Part shown: positions 24,051 to 35,640 of the stretch, in pieces
How positions within the stretch are numbered: position 1 is the first letter of the stretch
Layout: each line of letters begins with the position of its first letter
Origin: Gnetum montanum
Lineage: Eukaryota; Streptophyta; Gnetopsida; Gnetales; Gnetaceae
Direction: 5' to 3'
Length of the DNA: 64,000 bases
NCBI GenBank assembly: GCA_015680685.1
Contig: MNCI01029978.1
Span: 235,532-299,531 of the forward strand
Translations under genes and position numbers: made by a program
Notes under the pieces: model-generated
Databases searched by the model: none
What the model saw: the letters and a program-made list of their open reading frames with translations, nothing else
Told to the model about the DNA's origin: nothing

Positions 24051-25945
24051 CAACACCTCAAACAATGGCCAAGCATGCTCAATCTTTAAAATCTCCTCAT
24101 TCCAACTCAATTGTGGAAGAGATGGTCATTCATGCTAGAACTCTATAATGGCTCCTTGGTTTTTCAAGTTTTTTATTTTACATTATTTCTTATGAATTTT
24201 CCATTTTCTTGAGTATTTTGCAATTTCTTCTATATTTTTCCTTATTTGAATTTTCTTACGTGTTTACAGTTGCTGATTTTGGGAGGTTTATTGAACTATA
24301 TTGGTTGAATTGATTACTTAATGAATGGACTTCATCTTTGAATTATTACATCGATTAATGAGACATTGGTTTTCTTATGATATTAGGGAGTGAGCTCACA
24401 TCATTTACCCATTCCACTCAACTCCATGATGTTCTCTTATCTTGGAAGCATGAGGTCCCTTCTTAATAATAACTTCTAAAGAGTCCATAACATTAGTACT
24501 TACCAGACTTGGAATGAATCAAGTGGAATTGATAAGAGTTTTATGGTTATTCTCATCAATTCCTCACCATTTCTAATGTCTACCATTAATAGGAAGCAAT
24601 GTCTTTGTATGATGTGGTTTCCATGAAAAAAACCATGGAAATTCAAAGCACACCTCCTAGATAAAATAATGGGCTACAAGCACTGGTTATGGGGCTAGAA
24701 AGACATGTTACCCATGTCTAAAGGCACTCCTCTAGCTAAGGTCCTCTTCACATTCTACTTCTCTTTTCTTCTCTATCTAGAATGATGGATGATCTTTGGG
24801 AGTGTTCATGTACTTTGTGGGTCAACCGGTCTAAATGTGCTAATGCAAAGTCACTGAAAGTGGATTGAATTGGTTACAACTAAGGATGGGATAATAGTGG
24901 GTTACATTAACCATAAAATCCACAAAGAAATTCATGTGACCAGGATGGGAGAATCCATTTTCACACACCCACACACACTCATTGCAAACTCTTCCATCTA
25001 CCATCTCACCACCTCTTATCCTAGTCTATCACTGTGTCTATTTTGGTATGTCCTGATTCCTTGGTGATTTCTTGTGTGGATTTTATTTTTATCAATCCAT
25101 GGCCATTAGTCATCCTTGGTACCTACAGACTCCTAGGTATGAGGACATGTAAGGGAATTAAGGGCATGAGTCTACTATGGGGAGGACCCAGTTGCATACT
25201 TCTTAGTTTGGGTGGTTAAATATCTTATCCCTTAGTTATCTTACACTTAATTCCATTTTTTCCAATAAGAAATATATATTTTTTATTCCCATTATCAATA
25301 TAATTTCTACAAATTTCTTTTCCCAATTGAATTCCAAGCCCTCTTCCATGATTTGTCATCATTCTTATCTTTTATGACTTCCTTGGACTCTAACTTCATC
25401 ACCAAACTATTTTCCAACACTTAGTTTTTTATTATGGAAAATTATCTCAATAGGCTATGTCAATGTTGCCTCATGTGTCGACATGTTGCAAAAAGTCTAT
25501 AAACATGCACCAACACTTAGCCAGTTTTTCACATTTACTTCATAATGCAAGGGAAGGTTTTATAATTTTTAGAGCCAAAAGCATCTTCCAAGCACCATAA
25601 CTTGCAAACTGCTGATTTGATTCATCTAATTCTTCAATTCACTAGCTACCAAAGATGAGCTTTACATCATGGAGATCACAAACCTAGGGTTTATGATGGA
25701 AAATTTTTTAAAATTTTTTCTAACTCCTCAAGGTTTACCTATTAAAATAATATTAAAATCCTCATCTACACCAAGTTAAATTGCATAAAAAAAATTTGGT
25801 TGATAAATAAATAAAATTATAATAAAATAATCAATTTGCCATCATCACAACTAACCTAAGTGTAACTTAACCAAAGAAGAAAGGTATCAAAGAGCACTAA
25901 AGGTTACACATTAATCACTAATCCTTGATTATGTTTGTGATCATA
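24050..25945 (+). other. Non-coding spacer between integrase and the extra ORF
   Basis: AT-rich, no long frame with recognisable motifs. The segment near 24390-24470 (GTGAGCTCACATCATTTACCC) has a counterpart in the element on the minus strand near 37500. The spacer is thus a fixed part of the family and probably holds signals for expressing the downstream ORF. Confidence 0.5.
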
Positions 25946-25948
25946 AAT

Positions 25949-28860
25949 GGCACCAAAGAGGAGACCACCAGCTGAAGGACCATCCCAACCAAGGGAGAAG
26001 TGACCAAGTAGAGGAAGAGGCTAGCAACCACAATAGCCCCAAGAATAGGAGGCTAAAACCCATGCAATGGAACCTCTTCAAGAGGAGCCCGAAGTTGAAT
26101 TTGTTCACCAAATTTTCACAACAAAAATCAGCCAGTCCAAGTAAGATGGGGCATCAAGGCTAAGGCCTAATTTAGAAGTCACATTAACTAAGGTCTTTCT
26201 TAAAAGAATTCATTCCAAGGAAGTTAAAAGTTTAGTTCTCCAAGAACTTAACTTTGGTCCCTTATTAGACTTGGTGCTAGATGAAGTCCATATGTAATTG
26301 TAGGGTCTACCATGTGGCCCATTCTCTTATCTAGTGGAGAATGGTATATGGAAGAGATGTACCTCTTTTGGAACAACTAATATGAAGATAAAATAGTTAA
26401 GATAAAGGACCTAACCATCTCCTATTCGGTTGAGGCCATTGTAGAGGCCCTCAACTTGCCTGATATGGGGATAACACATGTGGATATCTCTATTTAGGTG
26501 GACCTAGAAGCAAAGAAAGAATGGGTCAAATGTTGCTATGAGGTGGATTATAAGGAACATGATGCAGTCACTAAGGTGAAGCAAGCTTACTTTAAGATAG
26601 TGGCCTATCACCTATATCCTATGATGAGGCCTAGCAAGATGACTACCTTCTTCACTCTTGCATTTGTTGCTTTGAGTGACAAGTTCCCCATCAACCTTCC
26701 TTACCTTATTTACCTCAAAATTGAGAAGTACTTGAATGAAAATGAGCAAAGGAGGAAGACATTCCTCTCTTTGTGTCTTATCTAAAAACTTTACCAAAGA
26801 GGAGGCATAGCATGTTACACCAATGACATGCTCTGCCATGCTTCTTCCACATCTTGGCAGGAGATGATAAAGGATAAAGTAGTTGTCAAGCTACTAGAAG
26901 AAGAGTGACCACCACCACCACCTATCTATGAGACCACACTAGAGGCCAATGTAGCTATTGAATAGTTGAGAAAACTTTGTAAATAGCTATTACAAAAACA
27001 ATAGGGTCAGGCAAGTGATGGCAAGTCATCAATATACTAGTTAGCATTGAGCCATCTCAAAGAAGTAACATGAATAATCAACTAGTTGGAAGAGTCCATC
27101 CCACTATTTTCTATACAATGCATGTAGGTACTTGCAAGAATGAATCCAAGCACCCAAGAAGTTACGATGTCCCTCCCTATATAGCAAGAGTTCCTTGATA
27201 TCTCTAAAAACATCACAACTTTCTTAGTGTTCCTATAGGAAGGTGAGGGGGTGACTATCTTGGTGATGTAGTATCATGGGTAGGAAAAATTAGTAGAAGT
27301 AGTGTCAGAAAAGGTGGCTAGGGCATTAAATGCTCCTTTGGTAGCCATGATTGCCATAGCTACCTTAAAAGATGTGCAAGCTTCTATAGGAGTTGGAAGT
27401 GGTTAGCTAAGTGCAACCCAACATAAGGAGGTGTTGGACTAATTGGTGTAAACTCATCAACCACTTCTAAAGATCTTTGATCTTCCAGATTAGATCACTA
27501 CAGCCCATTCAAATTTTCTAGATATAAAGGGAAAGCTTCCTCATTTCCAATGTCCAACTAGAGGTAACCACTACCAAAAACCATCAGTTGGATACCGAAG
27601 TTGTAGAATTGAGGGTCCATCTCTCTGACCCCATCAATATTAAGCAAGACATCAATAGATATGAAGCTTTCTTACAGCTTTAGAAAAAATTAAGGGAGGC
27701 TAAGAATGCTAAGGAGATTATGATATTTGATACCTCATTATTGGAAAAATTAGCCATCAACATTGATAAGGACTTGGATAAAGTCTGTAAGGAAAATGTG
27801 ATCCTCATGAAGGATATTCATGGCCTAGGGAATGTTGAGGAGAAAAAAGACCAAATGGTTGAATTTATGAGATAGCAGAATGATCAGCTAGGAAATTTTA
27901 AACCTTGACTTGAGGAGATTAGTAGTGGAAAATCATAATCTCTCTATAGATAAAGTCTAGGAGCTTTACCAAAAGATGGCCATCAAGGTAGTCACCTAGA
28001 AAAATGAGATCTTGAAGTTTGAACAAGTGAAAAATCACTATAGGAACCAAGTGGGGCTCATTAAAGAAGTCAATAGGTAAGAAATTTAATTGACCAAGGT
28101 GAAGATGAATGATGCACTCTAGCAAGTCTAATAAAGAGGCAATGTGTGGTAGCTAATCTTTGATAGCTTAAATGCATATGACATAGTCAAAATTTACCTA
28201 AAGGAATTACAAATAGAAGATATGGTGGAGTACATAGAGCTTGCCAACCTTTGATATGCTAACTTGGCTATGCTAACTACAAGGAGGCCAAGGATAGAGT
28301 TAGAAAAGCAAATGGGAAATTTTTACCTCCTTTATGATGTTAAATTCAGGCATCACAAAGAGACTAAAAAAAAGTTGGAGACAACCAACATCAAGCTTAA
28401 AGACCTCAAGGGCCAATTCACAGATCAACGATCGATTGCTAAGGACTTGACTAGATGAATGAATAACTACCATGAGCTACAAAACCTCATCAAGATGTTT
28501 GATATTGAATGAAAACAATTCATAGCATGGTTTTTATAAGTCAAGAAGTTATTTCCAATAATGCCCTACCCATGGGACATCCCCATACCATCCCACATCA
28601 ACAAAGCCATGTGGATTGCATTGGACCCATGTGGCAAGGAGGAGAAAATTAAACCATTACTGAAAGCTTTTCACTTGCTACCAAAAGTAGCATCCACAGT
28701 CAGATAGCCTCAATGGTTGCCACTGCCACTAGTGCTAGAGCCTGGTAAAGGTCCTTCAGCATCCCAAGAATCTCCACCTCTTGGCACCATCCAATCTTCA
28801 CATCATCTTCTGCAATCAAAGGGTTCTTACTACCAATTTTTTAAGGGTGTCTAATTTTGT
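25949..28860 (+). pseudogene. Extra (env-position) ORF of the Athila-type element, broken
   Basis: ATG at 25949 opens MAPKRRPPAEGPSQP, a basic proline-rich start. Near 26430-26790 lies a block with AIVEALNLPDMG, then ...KKEWVKC...AYFKIVAYHLYPMMRPSKMTTFFTLAFVALSDKFPINLPYLIYLKIEKYL. From about 27480 to 28500 the reading (in shifting frames) is rich in Glu, Lys, Asn and Leu and looks like a long coiled coil. Athila elements are known for an ORF in this position, often called env-like. No signal peptide or clear membrane anchor is visible. The middle block resembles exon 4 of the antisense gene at 50336-54408. Function unknown. Confidence 0.6.
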
Positions 28861-29017
28861 TGTCAAGGACACCAATTTTTGTAATTTTTATAATTTTGTA
28901 CAATTTAATACTCAAAGTCAATTAGTTAGTTAGAGTCATTCAGTTAGTAATCCCATACCTTCCCAATTTTGTAAGAATTTCAATTCTACATTTATTTACT
29001 TGAGGACAAGTTTTCAT

Positions 29018-29032
29018 TGAGTTGTGGGGTTA
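29018..29032 (+). other. Polypurine tract region of the Athila-type element
   Basis: GAGTTGTGGGGTTA directly precedes the 3' LTR and follows CTTGAGGACAAG, a block common before the polypurine tract of plant Ty3/gypsy elements. It would prime plus-strand synthesis. Confidence 0.75.
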
Positions 29033-29914
29033 TGATGAGTCATCATCTAGCTACATTAATGGGCATGCATTGATGCATCCCCATTGACATAGCCCAATTA
29101 ACACAACCCTATTGATGCATGAAAAGATGCATTGACACAATGTCATGTCATGTCTATATAAATGCATGTACCCACCACATTTATGGCATGTTATGTCATT
29201 AGTGTAACCAAGTTCTTGTAGTTTTCTTTCACTAGAGTTAGAATAGTTTTTGAGTGCCCACAGTTGGAACTCAAGCAATTGTATGGATCTTATTTTGAGC
29301 ATCTTGTACCTTAACACATTGATGTAACTAGCAATAAAGACAAGATTCTTGATATTCCTTGTAGCACTTGGAAGAGTTTAATATTTCTTACATGCACTTT
29401 ATCATTAATGCATTTCATATTCTTATTTTAATTAATTAATGCACTTAATAATAGACACATAAGTATGACCACCTTTAGCATACTATATAATGCTTGGTAA
29501 TCCTAGTAGTGACAAATTTGGTACACCTAGTAATTAACACTTGGTAATCCACTAACATTGACACAAGTTCAAGATGTGTATGGAAAGTGGGCCTAGATAC
29601 TTATGTCAAGCTAGTTAGTCTTAATAACCATTAGATAGCTAGATTAGTAATTCTCAACCATTTATCTTTCCAACACTTAGGATTAAATATATAAAAATAT
29701 AAGATATAAATAAATATCATATGCCTTGGCTCATACTTAACTATACAAATGAGCCTACACATCTAAGAGCTAAGAAGACAATGTTTATAGTTTTCCAAGT
29801 TACCATATTTGTCTATAGGAACACTTAGGTGCTAAGTCCATGAAATTCGACCAAATCACTAGTGCATGCTTGTGATTTGTATGGTTTGACAAAGGGACTA
29901 CTTGCTGCTCATCA
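29033..29914 (+). repeat. 3' LTR of the Athila-type element (882 bp)
   Basis: TGATGAGTCATCATCTAGC to GCTGCTCATCA. TATA box (TCTATATAAATGC) near 29155. It contains three TTGGTA units near 29485-29560. It is uninterrupted and so serves as the empty-site reference for the insertion in the 5' copy. Confidence 0.9.
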
Positions 29915-29919
29915 ACTAT

Positions 29920-31560
29920 TAAGTAATATAAAAATTTGATTTAAACTAAGAAGAGATAATTTATTAGAAAAAAATATAGTTTATTAGAAATGATAAAGAA
30001 ATATCCCAAATATTTTTAACACTTATTTTAAATTAAGAGAAGAATAGAGTACATTTTCTCTCTCAAAGATATTGAAAATTTCCATTAAACCTTTTTTCAT
30101 AGTGATGATAGAAAATAAGATTTTCATAATAGTAGTAATACATTATTCATTTATTTTAAAGACATAATGTAAATGATTAAAAAACTAGTATTAGGAAAAT
30201 ATTTTAATATAAATAACTTATATGGAGAAATGCCTAAATGGAAAGGACCATTAGTATGATATGCCATATTGAAGAAATTAAATATGATTGTGTAAATGGG
30301 ATTAAAAAATGAATTGTGCACCAATAATGTAGGTATTCTCTTTGAAAAGGGATAGAGAAAAAAACTAAATATTTATAGGTTGATTGTAATTAATCATATA
30401 TTTTTCAAACTTATAAGTACAATTCTGAAAGCTATGATTAGAAGATGGAATCTAGAAAAGCATATACATGCAATTTTCTAGGTAGGATTTAGGCAGCAAC
30501 ATTTTGTTATAGATAATCTCATCACTTTAAAATACTTTATTAATAAAAAATTGACATAAGAAAATGTTTATCTATTTTATAGATTTTTCTAAGGCCTATG
30601 ATTCTATCACTTAAAGTAAGTTATGGAGGCACTTAGAAAATTTAGAAGTTTTCAAGAAAGTACTATCAACTATCTAAAAACTTTACAAATAGGTATATAT
30701 TTAGTTTACAAATTGACAAGAAATAATTTTATGCAATAGTTTGATTGGTGTTAAATAATAACTTCTTGTTTCTCCTACTTTATTGGGCTTTTTACTGATG
30801 AACTTGAAGAGTGGATGCATCAAATACTAACTCAATTTGCTATTTTAATTAGAAGAATTTTTATTAGATTCTTATTCTATGTTGATGATGTTGCCTTAAT
30901 TTTAAATTTCATGGAAGGATTACAACAAATGCTTCTTGTTCTTGATCACTTTTTTGGCATTTAAGGATCAAAGTTAATGTCCAAAAAGAAAAAATCATAA
31001 TTTTTGGCATATGCAATAAAATGTATAGTTTTATTGTAAGACATGAACATGCAAACATAATTTCCTCTTCCAAATATCTTGGCCTAGAATACTTGTGTAA
31101 TTAAAAATGGAATGAATATATTACTTAAAGAGTTTCAAGTGGTATGAAAGACTTATTTTCTTTAAAAAGTAATGAGGTATTAACCTATTGCTAAAACTCT
31201 TGTTTTAAAAGCTCTATTTCATGGGTTCAATTCTAGTTGGCAATATGAAATTATAAAGTTCTCATTGAACTATATGTCTTGGGGATGAATATCGTTAAGA
31301 AAAGTTTTGGGTTCTAACACCCTTATTTTCTTTAAAAAGCAAATATAAGAAAGAATATGTTCTAACTTTGGATATCCAAAAATAACTTTACCATGCCATT
31401 GTTTAACCTACTATTCTTTACAAGTGTGTTGTATAGGGTATTTTTCTATGAAATAAATATTGCAAATAAATAAAAGAAATTTAGAATCATTTTTTATTCA
31501 ATGAATTTAAAGTGAAGAGATAAACATAATAGGACATTATGCATCTTGAAGCAAATATGA
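29920..31560 (+). pseudogene. 3' half of the L1-type LINE: reverse transcriptase remnant
   Basis: In shifting frames the plus strand shows FKLISTILKAMIRRWNLEKHIHA, QVGFRQQHFVIDNLITLKYFINKKLT, LWRHLENLEVFKKVL, a block ending LFIDELEEWMHQILTQFAILI (with a stop), FYVDDVALI near 30875 (the Y/FxDD catalytic motif) and LKVNVQKEKI-like KVN. This is a non-LTR reverse transcriptase. It continues the LINE whose ORF1 and endonuclease lie at 11680-13185. Joining across ACTAT removes the 16.7 kb insertion. Many stops. Confidence 0.7.
31170..31321 (+). mobile_element. tRNA-derived SINE inside the LINE, 18 bp target duplication
   Basis: The body starts TAATGAGGTATTAACCTATTGC (A-box-like) and has GGGTTCAATTCTAG (B box) about 45 bases later. 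Exact copies of CTTATTTTCTTTAAAAAG lie at 31152-31169 and 31322-31339. The related SINE at 3178 shares AATATGA.. and GCATGTCTT-like parts (here TATATGTCTTGG). Confidence 0.85.
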
Positions 31561-31791
31561 TATTATTAGATATTAGAGCTATTTTTCAATTTATAGCCTA
31601 CACTCATAATCTTTCTACCTCTTCATTGAATAGGTATTCCAAAATGTGATGATGGAAACCTATGATAAATGATGGCTTCATAAGATAGTTTTGTGGCTTA
31701 ATAAATGAAATATTCAAAAGAACATTCTTTATTCTAATCTTAATAAATTTTACAACTTGGTAAAATAAATAGTATTTTAAAAACTTTGTTA
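31561..31791. other. AT-rich flank, nothing recognised
   Basis: Between the LINE remnant and the LTR at 31792. No supported feature. Confidence 0.4.
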
Positions 31792-32737
31792 TGAGTGATG
31801 GAGTAATCCAACACCCAACCATACAAGTTACAAGTGTTCATGCATAGCCTAATCGTAATCCACGGATGAGGCAATGTGATTATGCTAATAATTGGTTAGA
31901 GTTTGGAATCATTGTCTTCTCACATGAGCTAGTAACATCTATGAGTATGCTTTAACTCATGGTGGGGTGTATGATAATTGATGTTGTGTAGACCATATTG
32001 CTCCTAGTAAACATAATTAATATAAAGGTGGATTCTAAACTATGTAAAATGAATAATAGGTCTAGTTTAGCCTAATGCAATGAGTATCTATTCCTAATCT
32101 TTCATTTATACCTTGGACTTCATGCAATTACCACTAGGATTACTAAGTACCTCACTACTGGGTAAACCAAGTGATATCACTATTGGGTTATCAAGCAATT
32201 ACACTTAAGTACTCAAGATTAGTCATACTCATTTGACTTAACATAAACATGTAAAAGTAAAGTGGTTTTGGAAAGTAATTTTTTAAGCTAGAAAATAGTA
32301 AGAACTTTATTATAAGTATAAATAGTAGATCTAGGAGAATGCTACAATAGTGGTAAATAGCTCGATCTTTATTTTTGGTCACACTTATGCCCAAGTCCAA
32401 GATGCTCAAATAAAGATGCTATTCACTAGTTCACACTACATTGCGAGCATTCACACTTCTAACTACTAAGTCTAACTTCAAAAAAATAAATTGAAAGAAT
32501 TTTAGTACAGGTTGAAGAAACTATTGTTTGGACCATGTGCCTAAGTGTTGTATTTATACATAGGCATGTGTCTCACGATATTAGATATTCGATGTCATAT
32601 CATGGGCTCTAATATCGAATATGTGATAAAGTGGCTCTGATATCGGATTCTTGATATTGGATACATCATATTGTAGCTCTGTTATCAAATCCTTGATATT
32701 ACTACCGATGAAAAATTGATCTTATCATACCCCCACA
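31792..32737 (-). repeat. 3' LTR of the minus-strand Athila-type element
   Basis: In minus sense it starts TGATAAGATCAATTTTTC at 32737, right after the purine run GTGGGGGTA, and ends ...CATCACTCA at 31792. It has TATAAATAC near 32555, GATATT/GATATC clusters at about 32570-32710, and ACTGGGTTACC-type repeats (plus reading 32130-32210). Confidence 0.85.
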
Positions 32738-32775
32738 ATTGATTGAAAACTCATCCTTGAGTTAAAAAAAATGAG
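32738..32775 (-). other. Polypurine tract of the minus-strand Athila-type element
   Basis: In minus sense CTCAAGGATGAGTTTTCAATCA is followed by ATTGTGGGGGTA and then the LTR. It is nearly the same as 29000-29032. Confidence 0.75.
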
Positions 32776-32949
32776 GATAGAGTTGCTTACAAAATTGCTA
32801 GGTAGATTTACATGACTAATCAACTATATAGATGAATCTTGAATGCCATAGTGGTGCTTTACAAAATTTGACACAAGACATGACATGACAAACTTTAACA
32901 AAAAAAGAATAAGAACAAAAATCTAGATGAAGCATGATATATCCTTATG

Positions 32950-35640
32950 TAGTGCTCAGTGGTGGTGGCTCTTCCATTGGTTACTTTCCCTTGTTGTCAA
33001 GATTCCAGAATTTATACTAGTTTAGGAGTGCCTAAGGCTTTTTCTCCTTCATTCTTGGGTCATGTACCATCCATGCTTGTTGTGCAATATGTGAGAGAGC
33101 TGGTACATCCCAAGGACATGACAATTGCAAAAACATCTACTTGGCTTTAACGTACCATGCTATAAATTGCCTTCTCTCTTAAAATGTCCTAGCCTTTTTT
33201 CTTAATTCATGGTAATCTAATAGTCTTCTAGCTAGGTTAGTTGCAATATCTTTTTTCCCCTAGTAGCTAGCCTTTATTGCTTCCAATTTAGAGTTTTCTA
33301 CCTAAAGTTTCTATAAAGCATATTTTCTATCTACAAACTCTTTTTCATACAAGGCATATGTGGCAACTACTTGCTATTCTAGTTCATTTCTAGGCCTACC
33401 TACTATTAACATGGCCAAGTTAGCATAAAAAAGGTTATCTAATCCCATGAACTCTTTCAAATTCTTAATTTGTAGGTCTTTATTCTTAACTTCAATCTAG
33501 TGGACATTGGCATAACTATCCAGGATGGGTTGCCAATCTAGATTTTGTGATGATATGGAACTAATTCTAGCTTTTATCATCTATATCTCCTTTTCATTGA
33601 TTTACTTGTACATCCCCACCTCATCACGTAAGTGTTCTTTGAGCCTTTCATGTTACTTTGTCTTATTTTGTCACATGTTTATTTCAATGGCTAATTTTTG
33701 GTGGATAATGCATATCTCCTCCATTGAGAGGGTTCTATTTTCTTATGCAAGGTGGATCATGTCTTGGTTAATCCTTACTAGTTGTTATCTTAATTTATGG
33801 ATGCTTTTCTCTATGATGTTCTTTTGTTTCTCCAGAGTGGTCAATCGCATATTATCTATAGTGAGTTGTTTATTCTCTTCTTGGGTTGTAGTGAGTGCCT
33901 TAGCATGTGCATACATTTGAGCTTTAGCTACTAGGGCATTCCACACCACTTTCTCCTTCTCATTCTTCATTTTCTTCTTCTAATCAATTAGGAAATTCAT
34001 ATGTTCTATTTTGAATTGCTCTAGCTAGTTAGGTGCAAGGAATTGAGTGGGATATCTATGTTTGGCTCTCAATGCTATGAGCTCTTCCTATAATTTTAGG
34101 ATTTCATTCTCTTCATGCTTTTCACTAGTCTCTACCATGACTAGCTTGTCTTTGGTTGCTATCAGCTCTAACTGCATTGTAGTGAGATCACTTGGGATGT
34201 CAAAAAGTATGGTCATCATCCTTCTAGCCTATAGTAGTTGGTCTAGCACATCTTCATGGTCTATAGGAGTAATTGAGGTTCTAGGTAGCATTTGAGCATC
34301 CGTAACTCCAATTAAATCAACTCATGGCATAAGAGGTATATTAAAGGATTCTTTAATGTGATTAGTGATCACCTCTATTGTTCTTGCTGCATCTTGCTTC
34401 TACATTACTGTAACTATGGCTTCTTCTCCAGTCTATAGCACTACTTGGAATAATGCAGCATTCCTAGAGATCTATTCTGATTATTGGTTCTCTCCTCCTA
34501 TTTGTAGTGAGATTTTTCCACTTACTAGATCTACAAAATATGTGGGCTAGATGGCATTGTCGATAACTTTGTAGAGATTGGCCTCCTCCTTTGTTCTCTA
34601 GTTGATCATCTCTACAATCTATTATAGATGACTCATTGATGATCGATAGTCCTATAGTGGTGATGGTGAAACTTGCTATTGTTGCTATTCTTATTGTTGT
34701 TGCTACTTCATCTATTGTTGCTTTTTGCCACTAAGTCCCACTTATTGTTGTTTTTTAGTGGTTTGTGTGGTTTCCCCAATGCTATTTTTTTCCTCACCAA
34801 GGTCTTTTCTAGGTAGTGTTGGCTTAAGCAGTTCAACATATGATGCATTTTGGACCTTCTTGGGAATGTCATTAGTATACCCTAGAATTCTAGCTCATTT
34901 TCATAGCTTCCTGATAAGGAAAGGGAATGGTAGTGTTGGTTTCTCTACCTTATTTTTTTTTTGAACCACCTTTGGATCTCCATAAAATAGAGTTGTAGGA
35001 AATTGACATTGTATTTTTCCATTAGGATTGCACTTTCTCTAGTCGCAGAGGTGGATAACCTATTTAATCCTTTTGTCAAGAACAAGTGTCATGTGTCAAT
35101 TTTGAAATAAATTTATTCCTCTAGAGTTAACTCATTTTATCTCTTGCTTTCTTTACCATATTCCCATTTCAACCACAGTTTCCTAGTTTTAGAATTTGAT
35201 TTGGTGGATAGATGTTCTACCCTTGTCCCTTCATTGGGTATGTTTAGAGCTTTTGCTATTGCCTTAACTACATATGAGATAGAGACTCCTTCGATGTTGA
35301 TAGTACTACCCTCTTCTTTATTATGCTAGAATTAATAAGTTTCCCTAAGTTACCATTCTCCATTTTCATATAGGATGGGCCATAGCAGTGACTCTTTGAG
35401 TCGGATCTTTACCACTTCTGAAAAAAACTTGACAAATAGACTAAGATTCATTTTCAAAATAACTATGGTTAGGACTAATTTTTTCTTGGATGGCTTGGAG
35501 GCATTATGACAATGTGAGGCATTGTCCTTATATTTGTGGTTCCTTTGCCTCTCCTTGGGTCGACTGTTTGGAAGCAAGTATTTCTTGATGGATGTTGAAT
35601 GATTGTGCCTCCTACTCCACATGTTCTGGTTATGGCTCTT
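32950..35640 (-). pseudogene. Extra (env-position) ORF of the minus-strand Athila-type element, broken
   Basis: The reading from about 35640 down contains VVKIRLKESLLWPILYENGEW, then ALNIPNEGTRVEHLS, RKLWLKWEYGKE, YFKIDT, and ESAILMEKYNVNFLQLYFMEIQ. These parallel ALNLPDMG, KKEWVKCCYEVD, YFKIVAYHL and DKFPINLPYLIYLKIEK of the element 13186-29914. From about 33970 to 33200 it is a coiled-coil-like stretch (ALTTTQEENKQLTIDNMRL). Many stops, several TAG. Confidence 0.6.

Larger units (their letters stand above)
13186..29914 (+). mobile_element. Full-length, decayed Athila-type Ty3/gypsy retrotransposon
   Basis: The ends are TGATGA...TCATCA with an ACTAT target duplication at 13181-13185 and 29915-29919. 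Order: 5' LTR (13186-13689 plus 17405-17728, interrupted by the insertion 13690-17399), primer site, gag, protease, RT/RNase H, integrase, a 1.9 kb spacer, an extra ORF, polypurine tract, 3' LTR. The RT has the block LMV*EGILLGQIISSKGI, matching the Athila signature CHFMV.EGIVLGH.IS. That signature, the decayed tRNA-Asp-like primer site and a long ORF after integrase place it in the Athila lineage. Stops are scattered through every frame, so it is dead. It sits inside a LINE. Confidence 0.88.
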
